A stretch of DNA of 64,000 bases from Agrypnia vestita. Taxonomy: Eukaryota > Arthropoda > Insecta > Trichoptera > Phryganeidae. A program made the position numbers and the translations under genes. Of this stretch, positions 45,385 through 56,330 are shown one piece after another. Location: contig JADDOH010001999.1 of the NCBI GenBank assembly GCA_016648135.1, positions 1-64,000 of the forward strand. Reading direction: 5' to 3'. Numbering within the stretch: position 1 is the stretch's first letter; each line of letters opens with the position of its first letter. The notes below the pieces were generated by a model. That model was not told where the DNA came from and did not search any database. It worked only from the letters and a program-made list of their open reading frames with translations.

Positions 45385-46345
45385 ATATATTTCGCCAGTA
45401 AAGGCTGTGAGAACATGGCTCTCTCAAGTAGCGTAGAACATTATTACATTACACATATGAACATTATTACATAGAAAATTATGTTTTTTTTGCTTCTCAT
45501 ACCTCATTATTATTTACAGCGTTAGTGACGGACATTGTTACGTAGAGAATAATATTTTTTTGTTTCTTATTTTATATACTTCATCATTATTTTTGCCAGC
45601 CAGCCAGGTAGGGTTAGTGACGAACACTGTTATAAAGAGAATTATATATTTTTGTCAATGATTAATACCAATGATATGTGAGATATATAATAGATGCTCT
45701 TGATAGTTTTAATTTTCTTTAAATTGATATATTAAAAAAATAACAAAATTTTCAAAAAAAATCAATGTTTTCATGTTATTTAATAAGTATTTTGAAATCA
45801 CTAATTTTGAAAACGGAATGTGATTAGCTATTGGAATATAGAAAATTACGGACGGACAATTTAATTGTCATTATTGGGGATAACGATCTGTTCTCACCAT
45901 AATGATTTCACCATTAAAATACTTTGCAGAAATGTCCAAGAACATTGTCAGTTGCATCAATAGTACACTACCGACCCCTAGCGTAGAAGAAAGCAACACA
46001 CTCCCACGCAGTGCATACAATCTGCGACCACGCAAGAAATAATCAGTACGCCCTTGACCCCCGCGGCGATTGCGCAATCTTCTGTATGAAATGCCTCCAG
46101 CGAAACTTCGAAAATCGAATTTGAATTTGAAAAACCATTAAAATTTCTAAAAATCCAAAATTATACCATAATTATTATTATTATTTAACGAAAATTTGAT
46201 AGATCTTCTTGATCATCGTCACGAGTCTGCTTGCAAAGTTTCAGCTCGATTGGATCACGGTAAAAGGGACAAAAATCGATCCAAAGTTTTTTCGACGGCA
46301 AGCAAGCAAGCAGGCGCCACGAGTTAATATAAAGGGAGTAATTAA
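45385..46345. repeat. Repeat family M, most complete copy
   Basis: Order: segment X (45385-45885), a protein remnant ending AYNLRPRKK plus stop (about 45890-46047, plus strand), and segment Z (46060-46345), the inverse of 2165-2530. X holds three imperfect internal units around GTTAGTGACGGACATTGTTA. The right end has GCAAGCAAGCAAGCAGGCG and CCACGAGTTAATATAAAG. A protein-coding mobile element is likely, but the class is unresolved. Confidence 0.6.
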
Positions 46346-46890
46346 GAATTTTTTTAACTATTTATAGGTAAACGAATATACTAGCTTTAAATTGTAAACT
46401 TTAAACTATAAATGTAAGGAATATTGAAACATTCAACATCCAAAATGGTTGTGATTGCCTCATATTTCCGACATAATATATAAAATTTACAAATCTGTTG
46501 ATGCAGAAACGCGAACGGACGTCGGAGCGGGCGGCGCAGTGGAGCGAAATGGGTTTACTGGAGGTCTTATTGAAAAATCCGATCTAATGTCAACAAAACC
46601 CTGGATGTAAAAATATTTAAAATATGCAGGCTACCGGATTTCAAAGGATTCACTCAAGAGTATAAGCCTCCAAAAGGCCTAGAAAAAACGAATTTTTCAT
46701 ATTATATAAGAAATTGGTAAATTTGTAAGGCAATTGATTATAATAGACTGTTAATATGAATCTGAATTATATACTTTGTTTATTTAGCTTGTATTTATTC
46801 GCATCTGACAGATAATTTGGGCTGGGATATACCTGTCTAGCTGGAAAAATTAGCGTTGAGTATATTTAAAAAAAATAACTTTTCAATAAG
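46346..46890. other. Spacer with a GC-rich patch at 46500-46610
   Basis: GAAACGCGAACGGACGTCGG and AGCGGGCGGCGCAGTGG form a short CpG-rich core without an open frame. The rest is AT-rich. Confidence 0.3.
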
Positions 46891-46898
46891 TTAGAAGA

Positions 46899-47384
46899 AT
46901 GATTGCTGAGTTAATATACTCGTACCTATATAATACAACACATGGTAATATTGATTCAGAATTTTGTGTAGAAAACATATCTTTGAATGTTCCTAGTCGC
47001 CGACTTAGGACATATAATACATTTTCTCTTTCAACTTACGGTAACAATATGGCCCACTTTAATTCTACATCTAGAATGTTGAGGTCATACAACAAAATAG
47101 AAAAAAACCATAAGGTATATGACTGTTTCCACGAATATAAGAGAACTATTACCAAAATTGCGAAATTAGCTGTTTAGTCGCTTTATTTAATCTCACTCTA
47201 TAAAATCACTTTTTTCTGTTCTTTCTTGTATATGTTTTAGTTTTTACTTTTATCTATATATTTGCTGTGTTCACATTTAAGTGATGAAAATCATTTAAAC
47301 TAATTGTGTTATACTTGTATTATCTATATCATGTTATGTGTTTTCATTGTTTGTGAATTATTAAAATAAATAAATAAATAAATT
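46899..47384 (+). pseudogene. LINE RT C-terminus with (AAAT)n tail
   Basis: The 92-codon frame has SRRLRTYNTFSLSTYGNNMA then HFNSTSRMLRSYNKI. The pattern YNTRxxxxFxLPxxRTxxxxxSxxxRxxxLYNxL closes the ORF2 of jockey/CR1 clade LINEs. It is followed by a 200-bp untranslated region ending at AATAAATAAATAAATAAA (47365-47383), as a LINE insertion should be. The ORF is a 5'-truncated stub. Confidence 0.6.
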
Positions 47385-47418
47385 GCCGATAGACTCTTTT
47401 CCCATACCCAAACATATT

Positions 47419-47620
47419 GTCACGGGATTGAGGTTGCTGGGTACAAAAGAAATATTCAAAATAATAATTGTTTTCTCCTATTCACAAAGTCACTGGACAA
47501 AACTTAATTAAAATACTATTTTGTAATTCATTCGTAATTATTGTATTCTCAAAGCCATAAAAATCAATATTTCTCTAACTTTTAAACAAATAAACTTTCC
47601 ATATAGTCCTTTGTTTGATT
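47419..47620 (-). mobile_element. LTR copy E, partial
   Basis: Minus strand: TTTTGTCCAGTGACTTTGTG, AATATTTCTTTTGTACCCAG, then CCCGTGACAATATG. The CCAGTGACTTTGTGAA block is identical in copy B. Confidence 0.5.
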
Positions 47621-47649
47621 CGGCATTATTGGATAAAACACATGGTTTG

Positions 47650-47900
47650 TTAACACCCACTTTAGATCTCACCCCGCCTCACCCTTCCCATTCCGCAAAT
47701 TCTTGATCTCTTTTTGGTAGGAAACTTAGTTCACCTCTGTTAGACTAACACGCATGTGGGAAATATTTTGGGTAGGTGTTATTGTGTAAATAATACTACG
47801 AGTGTGGTGTGTAGTGGTACTTACATGCTAGTACAGTGGTGGTCCTGATGAAGTACGTCTCGAAACCGGTGGACTTAAAAAAAATGGTATATAAAACATA
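47650..47900 (+). repeat. Repeat family F, copy 2, with hairpin motif
   Basis: ACACCCACTTTAGATCTCACC, TAACACGCATGTGGGAAATA, TGGGTAGGTGTTATTGTGTA, TGTGTAGTGGTACTTACATG, CTAGTACAGTGGTGG, then CCTGATGAAGTACGTC and TCGAAACCGGT. CTGATGA and CGAAAC are the literal strands of a hammerhead-type core, but the helix between them is eroded. Confidence 0.6.
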
Positions 47901-48130
47901 ACTTACATATTGTTAAAATCCCCGACCACAAAGTTAATGCTCTAAATATTAAAAATATTGATAATATTGTTAATTTAGTTTAAGAGTAAAGGTAATAATA
48001 AGGTAATAATAATAATTAATATAATAAAAATAATAACCAAAATTTTATATTTAATTTAAAAAGAAATAAACAAATATATAAACAAAAATATAAAAAAAAA
48101 TAAGATAAAATGATATGTATATATCAATGT

Positions 48131-48523
48131 AGACGTTAGACGTATGTGTGGCAAATCCATTTATGGTAGCGTAAAGAATGAAGATATTAGGAATGAATGT
48201 AAAGCTGATCGTAGCACAATTCATAGAATTAAAACAGGGTCGATAAGGTGGTTTGGGCATGTTGAGCGAATGAATGAGGAAAGAATGGTAAGAAAAATAT
48301 ATAATGTATAAGTATTGACGGCGCCGGAAAGAGAGGGCGACCGCGGAAGTCGTGGCATGACCAGATTAACCAGATACTGGAAGATGGTCTCGTTAGAAGC
48401 CTTAACAACCGTCGAGCTTGTATGCAAAGATGTATGAATGTGGATGAAGCGAGAGTTATACGTCAGGACAGAAGAGTATGGTGCTCTATCCTCTCTGCCT
48501 ACCCTCAAGGGGAATCGGCGTGA
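48131..48523 (+). pseudogene. LINE reverse-transcriptase C-terminus, second copy
   Basis: VRRMCGKSIYGSVKNEDIRN, ECKADRSTIHRI, GSIRWFGHVERMNEERM and VRKIYN precede a stop at position TAA 48309. A frameshift follows, then GRPRKSWHDQINQILEDG, RRACMQRC, NVDEARVI and SILSAYP, ending TGA 48521-48523. About 80% identical to the 32.1 kb copy, with W retained in GRPRKSW, so the two decayed independently. Confidence 0.85.
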
Positions 48524-48730
48524 TGGTAAGTATATCAATGTCAGACAACAAATCATTGTGAGCTCGACAAGTTCTCAGTATAGGAGAGCGTAGTCAATAA
48601 TTAGTTCTGCTTATGGAAATGTTACAGATAGTGTGTTATCGCGAAACTTCTAACGGGATATTAAAATTTATAAGCAACAAGAGTAATGGATATTTTTATA
48701 TATGCTCAGATCACTCGTTCACTTACATAC

Positions 48731-48982
48731 ATGGGGTATAAAAACAAAGGCAGCAATATCCAAAAAATTAAAAAAAAACTTTCGAATGCAGTCACCAAAG
48801 ATTACCTATTTAAAATGTACTTAATTTTAGATTTTATGTATCTATCCCTTCCAAAATCATCTTCCCTGTAAATTTGTATGCTTTGTTTCCTATAAAACCT
48901 TGAATTCAGTTCATTGAATTAGTAATCCTCGATGACTGCATTAGTTTTTTTTAACATTGCTGCCTTTGCTTCTACACCCCAC
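48731..48982. mobile_element. MITE family G, copy 3 (252 bp)
   Basis: Inverted ends ATGGGGTATAAAAACAAAGG and GCTTCTACACCCCAC. Internal GCAATATCC, ATGCAGTCACCAAAGATTAC and, on the minus strand, GGAAGGGATAGATACATAA, the unoccupied target of the nested Helitron-like insertion at 11.34 kb. Confidence 0.8.
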
Positions 48983-48989
48983 ATATCTG

Positions 48990-49855
48990 TGGTTTTCACC
49001 ATCACCTAAGACACCCGTAGTCATTAAATTGCTATTTAAATAAGGTCATTGATTTTTTTAATCTTCTCGTACATTTCCGTGTGTTCTACCGGTTTCAAGG
49101 TGTTTCCAATTTATTTAAAAACATCCAGGGTATTGGGGAACCTTCAATTATACGTAGTTCTTCTTTTTCTTAAATATTTTGATAATATTATAAAATCCAC
49201 CACTTCTAAATCCTACCCTGATGAGCAATTCAGCCACCGCGTAGATGAGTTAACTTGATCAGGTCCGGAAGACCGTCGCAAGGCCTAACTGTCACCAGAT
49301 CGGCCTGGACACGACTGCAGATTACACCTGCATCTGATATCCGGCTGGTATCAGCACTTCTTAAAAGTAGTCTTACATTCCCTCAGTACTGTTGAAGTGA
49401 AATAAACTGCTGAAGATTGTGAGCAGTTATTTTTTGGTTCATTTGTTCACTGGTAGATATTTTCCATATCCCGCATTAAATCGACAGTCGTAATTTAGAC
49501 TCGAACAGCGATCCATGTTAATCTATGGTCGTTAGCACAAACCGTGATACATGACTAGCATTAGGCATTGCGGCTTTACAATATTAAATATAATTATGTA
49601 CCTCACTTAAAACAATCGCGAGTTTCAGAATCTCTCTTACTGTGTGTTTTGAAATACGTACTATTATGGTATAATATTTTTTGAAAGTTTTTAGAAGGTA
49701 TGCCATCGTTTTAGAAAATATTGACGAAAATTGTTACCAAATCTTAGGTGACCTATTATTGATGGGTTTGGCATTTATATTGTAGAGATAATTCATAATG
49801 ATCATTAAATAACATTAATCTTGTTACATCTACGTGAGTCTAAAAATATTTTTTT
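48990..49855. other. No gene recognised
   Basis: 49255-49380 is GC-richer (GGTCCGGAAGACCGTCGC, CGGCCTGGACACGACTGCAG), open frame absent, and resembles the style of a LINE or SINE 3' region. The rest is AT-rich. Confidence 0.3.
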
Positions 49856-49859
49856 CACT

Positions 49860-49910
49860 ACTAAGTTTCGAGAGAAACAGAATCTCTCATCAACAGGTGA
49901 AGTATGAAAC
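49860..49910 (-). repeat. Hairpin-GAAAC motif copy
   Basis: Minus strand CACCTGTTGATGAGAGATTC, TGTTTCTCTCGAAACTTAG. GAGA pairs with TCTC immediately before GAAAC. Confidence 0.5.
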
Positions 49911-49989
49911 TGACTACTTTTAATTATTTAATTTTTACATTTATTCTGCAAATATAAAAAAAATGTTTAAATATAAATAACGAAAAAAT

Positions 49990-50390
49990 GAGCCGAAGTT
50001 ACTGTTGCGTTACTAGGATATTAATTTACTTAATAATACAACCTTTATTAACTCTTCTCGTCTTCTCTCAATATTCCCGTTACAATATTTTATATAAACT
50101 ATTTCTATCGAATCTATCACTTCGAGAATGTTCTGATCAATTTTGCACTAAAAAAACTTCTCGCTCGTCGGTAGGTACTTACGCATAATATGTGCGCTGA
50201 CAATACACGATACACTGATTGCGCAGTATCCGGTCGATTCCTTTATATAGGTTATTGTCGCGTCGCCAGAATCTCCAGAATCAATTGAGTTTTGTAGAAA
50301 TTTCCAGTTTAGTATTGAAAGGTTTAGTTAGAGTGCTGTAAAATTCTCAATTACGTGCAATTATTTTTGCTTCTACTATCTCGTCACAAT
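49990..50390 (-). mobile_element. LTR-like copy G
   Basis: Minus strand: GAGATTCTGGCGACGCGAC, TATA box CTATATAAAGG (50242-50252), a GC-rich leader, TTAATAAAGG as polyadenylation signal (about 50042) and AACGCAACAGTAACTTCGG near the end. The architecture is as in copies A, B and C, though sequence similarity is weak and the ends are uncertain. Confidence 0.4.
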
Positions 50391-50826
50391 AATATTAAAT
50401 GTAAAGAAATTAATTAATCAATTGCACAAATTTTGCTATTGCCCAGTTTGTGTGATAGTCGGATTTGTGTCACGTGTGTTTATTTATAGAGACGTATAAA
50501 ATGGATATTTAGCTAGTTTAGAAATCGACTTTACTTTATTTTGATAAAAACAATAATTTCTCGTCGAGTAACTCTGAGAAGTAAGTTGAAAAATTGCTTC
50601 TTAAGCAGAACATGGTTAAAAACACACAGTGTACAATTTATTTGTTCATTAAAATGCTTGTTTGTGTTCACAGACCACTAAAATAAACAGACATGAACTA
50701 ACGTAACTTCCGTGTTTACAATTTGGCATCACGTCCGGAGCCAATACATTCGCCTTGTTTAAAAAATTACTTCTTTGCTTATTACATTACAATTACAAAT
50801 GCTTTGTCACAAAAATAAGTTTTCAC
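50391..50826. other. Spacer before the piggyBac insertion
   Basis: AT-rich, no gene recognised. It ends with the TTAA target copy at 50827-50830. Confidence 0.4.
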
Positions 50827-50830
50827 TTAA

Positions 50831-50886
50831 CCGTTATGTTACTACCCGGAATTTTTCACACTGGTTACTACCCAGGGTACCCAGGT
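50831..50886. repeat. Left terminal and subterminal repeat of the piggyBac element
   Basis: Terminal 19 bp at 50831-50849, then a 15-bp spacer and a second GGTTACTACCCAGGGTACCC unit at 50863-50882. This two-box layout would be the transposase binding region. Confidence 0.85.
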
Positions 50887-51362
50887 ATTCTACTTTAATG
50901 GACGCTCCCCCGTGCATTCTTTTTTTATGTGTACCACAAATTGATATGTAAACAATGGTTAAATTGCTTCTAAGAAACTCCATACTTCTCATAACAATGT
51001 CGATCGTACCCTTATACCTGCTTTTAATCTTTTTGCTTGACCTTGACTTAATAAGCACCTTACCCATAATTTTAATCTTCAGTTCTATTTATGACTGAGT
51101 AAAATGCAATGAAGTTTTCATTGTTCTGATCTTTTTTAATCTCTAAATTTTTTTAAAATTATTTTAATATAAATTATAAAAAAAAACAACTCTATCACTA
51201 AAAATGGAGGAACTATTGCCGAAGGAATATGCGAGGTGAAAATTAATAGATATAATTTTATGCCTGATCGCGTCTCCGAACAAGGATATTTTAATTCCTG
51301 GGTGATGAATAAAAATACTTCAATTACCGGGAGATGAATCGTTCTCACATTTAGAGCCCTTT

Positions 51363-52560
51363 TCTAATAGCGACGAAGAAGATTGGATGCCAGAACGAAG
51401 GGATCAAAATAAGTATTCGGATAGCAGTGACGATAAATAACCAGCTATGGAGGATAATATTACACATCATGAAAGTAAGGATAGTGAGGTTGAAGAAGTC
51501 CAAAATACTAAGCATTATATTAGACTGTCGAAATCTGCTCAAGATTATTTCCAGGCGAGCGATGAAACGATATGGCATAAAAATCCATCTATTCATCATC
51601 AAACCGAATCGCACAATATCGTTAGGCAAAGAAGTGGTCCACATGGATCAACGAAAGCATTATATATTAGTAATACATTCAAATGTATTTTCACACCAGA
51701 AATCGTCGATATTACTGTCCGTCACACCAATAAAAAGACCAAGAAAGTATATCTTGAATACAAAATCCTACTAAGAAACCACACAGTTGGAGAAATTTAA
51801 CTTCAATGCCAATCACTCAAATACAGATCATATTTTTAATTTTTTCAAACGTAATTCATATCCATTGTATCAAGCATCAATTGGGTTTAATAGATTTTGT
51901 AATATCATTAGATTTCTTCGTTTCGATGGTGCTAACACCAGGGAACTCCGACTGAAAGAAGACAAAGCAGCACCGATAAGTGAAATATGGATGATGTTGA
52001 ATTCGAAACTTTTCAGCATGTATAGGCCCACATAAAATATAAAAATCGATGAACAATTATTTACATATAGAGGTAGAATACAATTTACCCAATATATTCC
52101 ATCTAAGTCCGCCAAATACGGGATAAAAGTATGGTGGATATGTGATGCAAATTTTTTTTATCCACTTACCGGCCAAATATATACCGGAAAGTTAACATGT
52201 GGACAAGAAACCAATCAAGATGAAAAAATTGTGAAAGTACTGGCTGCTCTGTACAAATTTCTGGAAGCAATATTACAATTAACAATTTTTTCACAAGTCT
52301 TCCTTTGGCACATCTTTTGTCTTGGAACATGACTATTGATGGCACCTTGAGACGATGTATCGCTACCGTTTCTACCTCCACACTAACCGCCCCTACTTCT
52401 ACACCATTCAAACGTGACGGAAAATCATCATCGGTTCGTGTAATACTTGTCAGGAAGCCTCACACAAGCGAAGAAGAAAAACACACAAATCATGTTTCCA
52501 ATGAGAGAGACCTATGTGCGATGAATATTCATCTACATTGACAATTTGTCAAAAATGTCC
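51363..52560 (+). pseudogene. piggyBac transposase, inactivated
   Basis: The acidic N-terminal part (SDEEDW, SDSSDDK) runs into a stop at 51438-51440. RSGP then TKALYISNTFKCIFTPEIVD plus VRHTN is the start of the DDE domain. A frameshift falls near 51790. YQASIGFNRFCNIIRFLRFD precedes a stop at 52033-52035. IDEQLFTYRGR then YIPSKSAKYGIKVW contains the first catalytic Asp. A second frameshift lies near 52262, then INNFFTSLPLAHLL, where the usual Asp before NxFTS is Asn. The third catalytic Asp region is deleted, and a Cys-rich C-terminal finger (CFQ, stop, MCDEY, ICQKC) follows in a third frame. Confidence 0.9.
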
Positions 52561-52699
52561 AATACCAAATGTGATAAATGTACCAAAAAATGAAAAATAA
52601 TTTTTTATGCCCTAAATTTATTCAAAAATATATATTCAAAATAAAAAAATATTCCAAATGTATTCACTTGTTTTTTTATTTATTTTCACGTCTCTTTAC

Positions 52700-52924
52700 T
52701 GCAAGAACATATGGTAACCCGGGTACCTCGGGTAGTAAACAGAAGACTATACAAGTCTGGGCTCTGATAAAATACCTTTCTTTAAATTAAATTACACCAA
52801 ATATATCATAAATCTCTTTATAATAACATAAATAACGGATAAAAACGGCTGACGTTTGTGAATAAAATTATTTTGACTTGAAGTCGAAAATGGGCACCCG
52901 GGTACCCGGGTAGTAACATAAGGG
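52700..52924. repeat. Right subterminal and terminal repeats of the piggyBac element
   Basis: GGTAACCCGGGTACC then TCGGGTAGTAA at 52713-52738 and the terminal CACCCGGGTACCCGGGTAG plus TAACATAAGGG to 52924. The GGGTACCC palindromes mirror the left end. Confidence 0.85.
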
Positions 52925-52928
52925 TTAA

Positions 52929-53520
52929 AAGGTTACACAACCCCAGAAAAATAAAATTCAGTTAGAAATTGATTGATATTAAAAGGAGGTGATTAATTAT
53001 TTTTGAAAATATTTTAGTATTTAAAATATGAAAAACCTGATTAGTCTATGGATAAAATTTTACATAATAGTTCGATATATCAAATAATATAATTATAATG
53101 ACACAAAGTCGTTTGTTGTATTTAGCTGAGTTTTAGCATTTATGTCTTTTCTATTTTGAAATTTTTAGTATTCAATTTTTTGGTCTGTTGTGGTAGGTCG
53201 TTTAATTTTAATCCGTTACAAATTAGTCGTGATTGTCCTATTTTTGCTTTTGCTTGAGTTGTGTGATAATTTTGGGTTAGATGTATGTTTTGAGAATACA
53301 ATTACTGAATTTTATCCACAGAAGGATAATTATTAATTTTCAATTATCCCAAAGAAATAGTTTTAATATATGAATGCTTCAAAAAGGCTAAGTTTTTTCC
53401 CTAGCATAGCTCGTCTTGTCCTGTTCAAAGTCTGTTATCAGTATTGCCATTTATACTTCTAAAGCATCGATATAGGTAGCCTAATATCATACTATGCACG
53501 ACACTTGTTAATATTTCCAA
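52929..53520. other. No gene recognised
   Basis: AT-rich DNA to the right of the piggyBac insertion. No repeat partner found. Confidence 0.4.
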
Positions 53521-53524
53521 TCTT

Positions 53525-53595
53525 TCTTGTTATTCTTCTTCTTCAGCGTTCATCTTTCCACTGCTGGAAATACGCCTCTTCCATACCTTTTTACC
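53525..53595 (-). mobile_element. LINE (RTE-like) 3' tail
   Basis: The minus strand reads GGAAGAGGCGTATTTCCAGC, AGTGGAAAGATGAACGCTGA, then GAAGAAGAAGAAT. The arrangement GGCCTATGTCCAGCAGTGG, a stop codon and a trinucleotide repeat is the ending of a very common lepidopteran LINE type. Only the last 70 bp are present. Confidence 0.6.
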
Positions 53596-53599
53596 CTTC

Positions 53600-55138
53600 C
53601 TTGTTATTTTCTCTAGTTGTAAAAAATGAAATGCATTTCGGTCAAACGAAAAATAACTCTTACAGACAATTTCATAATTTTTTTTATTTTATGTTTTACA
53701 CAACATTAATATTGATGACCAAAAATATATGTAAAATAAATAAGTTACATTCAAAATATGATAATTTAATAAATCAAAATTATTAGTAATGGCGGATCAG
53801 TCTGAACTGGGATACTTGTCAAGTTAATTATTCAGAAAGGTTTAATCGATATCTGATAAAATTTAAGGAGGTTACCAGGTTCAATAAATCCTATATATCC
53901 CATATTTATGTAAAATGTATGTGATATAAGCGTTCAACTTCAACCTTTTAACCTATGTAGTGAGATCAAAGACCCAAAGACTAGACAAGGTGCTTAATAA
54001 ATAAAAATATATATCGGAAATACATAAAAATATATACATAAAAATAAAAATAAAGTGGAAATATCTTTGTATACAATAAATATTCCATCGTCAATGCGTA
54101 CTATTTGTACTTAGTGATGATCGTGATTTGCAAAATTACCGTATTTTGAATTAACATTATTTATTTTATATTTATCTTCAATCATCAAGATTAATGCTGT
54201 GTAAAACATAAATTGAAAATATAAGAAAAAATGTTTTTTAAATATACTCCAAATTGTCTGAAAGAATTATTTTTCGCTTGCCCGAAAGGCCTTTCATTTT
54301 TTACAGATACCGTCGTTCGTAAAAAAATGAGAGAAATAATTGGATAAAATCTACTTTTACCAAAAATTAACTCCGCCTAACAAGATCACCCTTGAGAAAT
54401 GTCAAAACTTCTGTAAGGGCGTAAAAACGCTACGGACATTTCAATGAAAGTTATCGTATTTCAGACAATTCTTAAATTGGAAAAATTTTCTCCATAAACT
54501 TCCCAAAAAATAGGCCTTGACTATGTACTCGTATACTTGAACCTTGTAGGCTGATGTGCTTCTGGGACGTGATTGGGAGAAAGATAGGAATTTTTATTAC
54601 GCTGCCATTAAAGGAAATACACTATTTATTTTGTTAAATTAGAAGAGGAAATATTTAAGTCGAGCGATAAATTACTATTCTGTGAGCCAAGGTCCACGAA
54701 ATTCGTCAGTCAAGGCTTCTGGGCGTGCCCGCGTAATATATACGTTTTTGACAGTTTTTACAGACATTAAAATATTTTTTTCCAAGTAATTTTGTTATTT
54801 AGTGAACATTGTATTTTTGTAAGAGATCCTTATTTATTTTTAGCTAGCTTTAGTATAAGAGATATTTTTCAACTATTTTTAAGAAGCAAGTGTAATGTAA
54901 GAAGTAATGATATCGAAATAAATGGTAATGGATCCAGGGCGAATAATATCACACTTACAATTCAGTTTCACTATATTTCAAAATTACTTTTCGACAAATA
55001 CATTGACCACATAAGATCTTAGGTTGTGTAAACATCTCAATAAATTTACCCATATGAAGATGCTGAAGGTACTTTTCATATTGAAATGTAATGACAGAAG
55101 TCGGAGAAATTTACGCACAATTGGTATCCCTCGTAATA
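53600..55138. other. AT-rich, no gene recognised
   Basis: 54280-54560 is slightly GC-richer without a frame of note. The last portion before 55139 may be the outer part of the LTR that follows, since a GTATCCCTCGTAATATGTC word is similar to the start of LTR copy C. Confidence 0.35.
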
Positions 55139-55686
55139 TGTCACTATGGAGCAACAATATCGAGTACTCTTGCACTTTCTACCATATTCTCGTGTTATCT
55201 ACAATACTCTGGAGATGACTGTAACAAACTAGAAGCGACATGAACCTTCTCCTAAGTACTAGAAAGGAAAAGAGTATTCTCGAGGATTCATAAGCCAACG
55301 TGATTGTGTATAAATAACGGGCCTAGGCTGCGGCGCATCAATGTTCTTTTGATTTTTCTGCCGACACGAAATAAGCGGCAAACCGTAATGAAAACAGTGT
55401 AACCATCGTGCGTTGTAAACCAAGCGGCAGATAATTAAGTGAAGTGCCTATTCTTGTTCGATATTTGAAAATAAATTTCTCCAAAGTGCTACCCAGCGAT
55501 AATAACGAGTTTATAGACGAGTGATAAATAACTAAATAGTTTAAATTCAAAACTAGTGTCAAATATAATTCGTTTTAAGTGACTTTGTCAATTTATTAAT
55601 TACTATTTAATAAATCTTTACGTAATTTTTCAAAATTTATAATTTCTAGTGTCTTTATTTGTATTCCGCAGCCACGTCGCCTGACA
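55139..55686 (+). mobile_element. LTR copy F, about 548 bp
   Basis: Starts TGTCACTATGGAG, includes CTTCTCCTAAGTACTAGAAA, GAGTATTCTCGAGG, TATA box TATAAATA (55309-55316), GATAATTAAGTGAAGTGCCTA (also in copy A), TAAGTGACTTTGTCAATTTA and the end TTTATTTGTATTCC then GCCTGACA. TGTCA and TGACA are inverted termini. The start may lie up to 50 bp farther left. No internal coding region adjoins it. Confidence 0.6.
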
Positions 55687-55808
55687 ATATGTTAAATCTA
55701 GCTTCAAATATGTCTCCCATGTTTGCAATCTAAGATGCAGCACTAGGATCGAAAAAATACTGATTCCCGAAGTATACTTATATATATATAAATAATACTT
55801 ATATATAT

Positions 55809-55846
55809 AAACAGGTCGTATATATATATATATATACGACCTGTTT
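55809..55846. repeat. Perfect palindrome with TA core
   Basis: AAACAGGTCGTA and its complement flank a (TA)7 core. A second, shorter ACTTATATATATA block lies just left. Probably a short foldback or a TA insertion into a palindromic terminus. Confidence 0.85.
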
Positions 55847-55859
55847 CGTAGCTATTGGG

Positions 55860-56330
55860 CTCGAACAAGTATTGCAGAGTCTTAAATTCTCTTTAAAATT
55901 CCGCTCTCAAGTATTTACTTTAAGAGACACAGGCGACTTTATTTTACCATATAAAGTAGACAACACAGTTGTTCACTGCCCAGACCTACTTAGACAATGT
56001 TCCACTCGAGTACCATCTAGATTGACTGAAACTGACTTCACTTTTGGTCTTCCATAGCATTTACATACGAATAAAATTCAAATTTTATTGAGTTTCACTT
56101 ATTTTGTGTTTCCGTACAATTCGTGCTTCAGTGTACTTACTGACTGCAAGCATCTAGGTATATAGGATTTATTTACATTTTTTTTTCTTTGAGTGCTTTG
56201 CGGTAGCGAATGTTTGTTATAATGGCGGTCACGTAGATCGGTGAAGCACATAGGACAGGTTTTCCTTAACGGAGCGCTTGGGCGGTGTTGAGTACCTTCA
56301 AGTACCGCCCGCATTAGGGTGGGCCAATTT
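55860..56330 (-). other. GC-richer segment with a Cys/His-containing small frame
   Basis: The minus frame 56099-56314 (71 codons) has RKTCPMCFTDLRDRHYNKHS, a C-x2-C-x7-H-x3-H arrangement. This is too tight for a classical C2H2 finger, so it may be an element-encoded finger or chance. Its start lies in a GGGCGGT/ACCGCCC hairpin. The plus side (55970-56035) shares CCCAGACCTACT and GAGTACCATCTAGAT with 30.65 kb, so part of this segment is a dispersed repeat. Confidence 0.3.

Larger units (their letters stand above)
50831..52924 (+). mobile_element. piggyBac-like DNA transposon, both ends intact
   Basis: Flanked by TTAA at 50827-50830 and 52925-52928, the obligatory piggyBac duplication. The 19-bp termini CCGTTATGTTACTACCCGG and, inverted, CCCTTATGTTACTACCCGG match at 18 positions. 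Internal inverted copies of the TTACTACCC / GGTACCC word lie at 50865-50886 (left) and 52713-52738 (right), as piggyBac subterminal repeats do. The total of 2094 bp is shorter than autonomous piggyBacs (about 2.4-2.5 kb), consistent with the internal deletion in the transposase. Confidence 0.95.

Noticed and set aside
47836..47870. Active hammerhead ribozyme
   Set aside because: CTGATGA and CGAAAC are present, but stem II is eroded, no stem III with a UH cleavage site can be drawn and GUC/GAC flanks give only a 3-bp stem I. It is kept as a family-level hypothesis only.
51870..52115. Minus-strand frames within the piggyBac element
   Set aside because: Shadows of the transposase frame on the plus strand.
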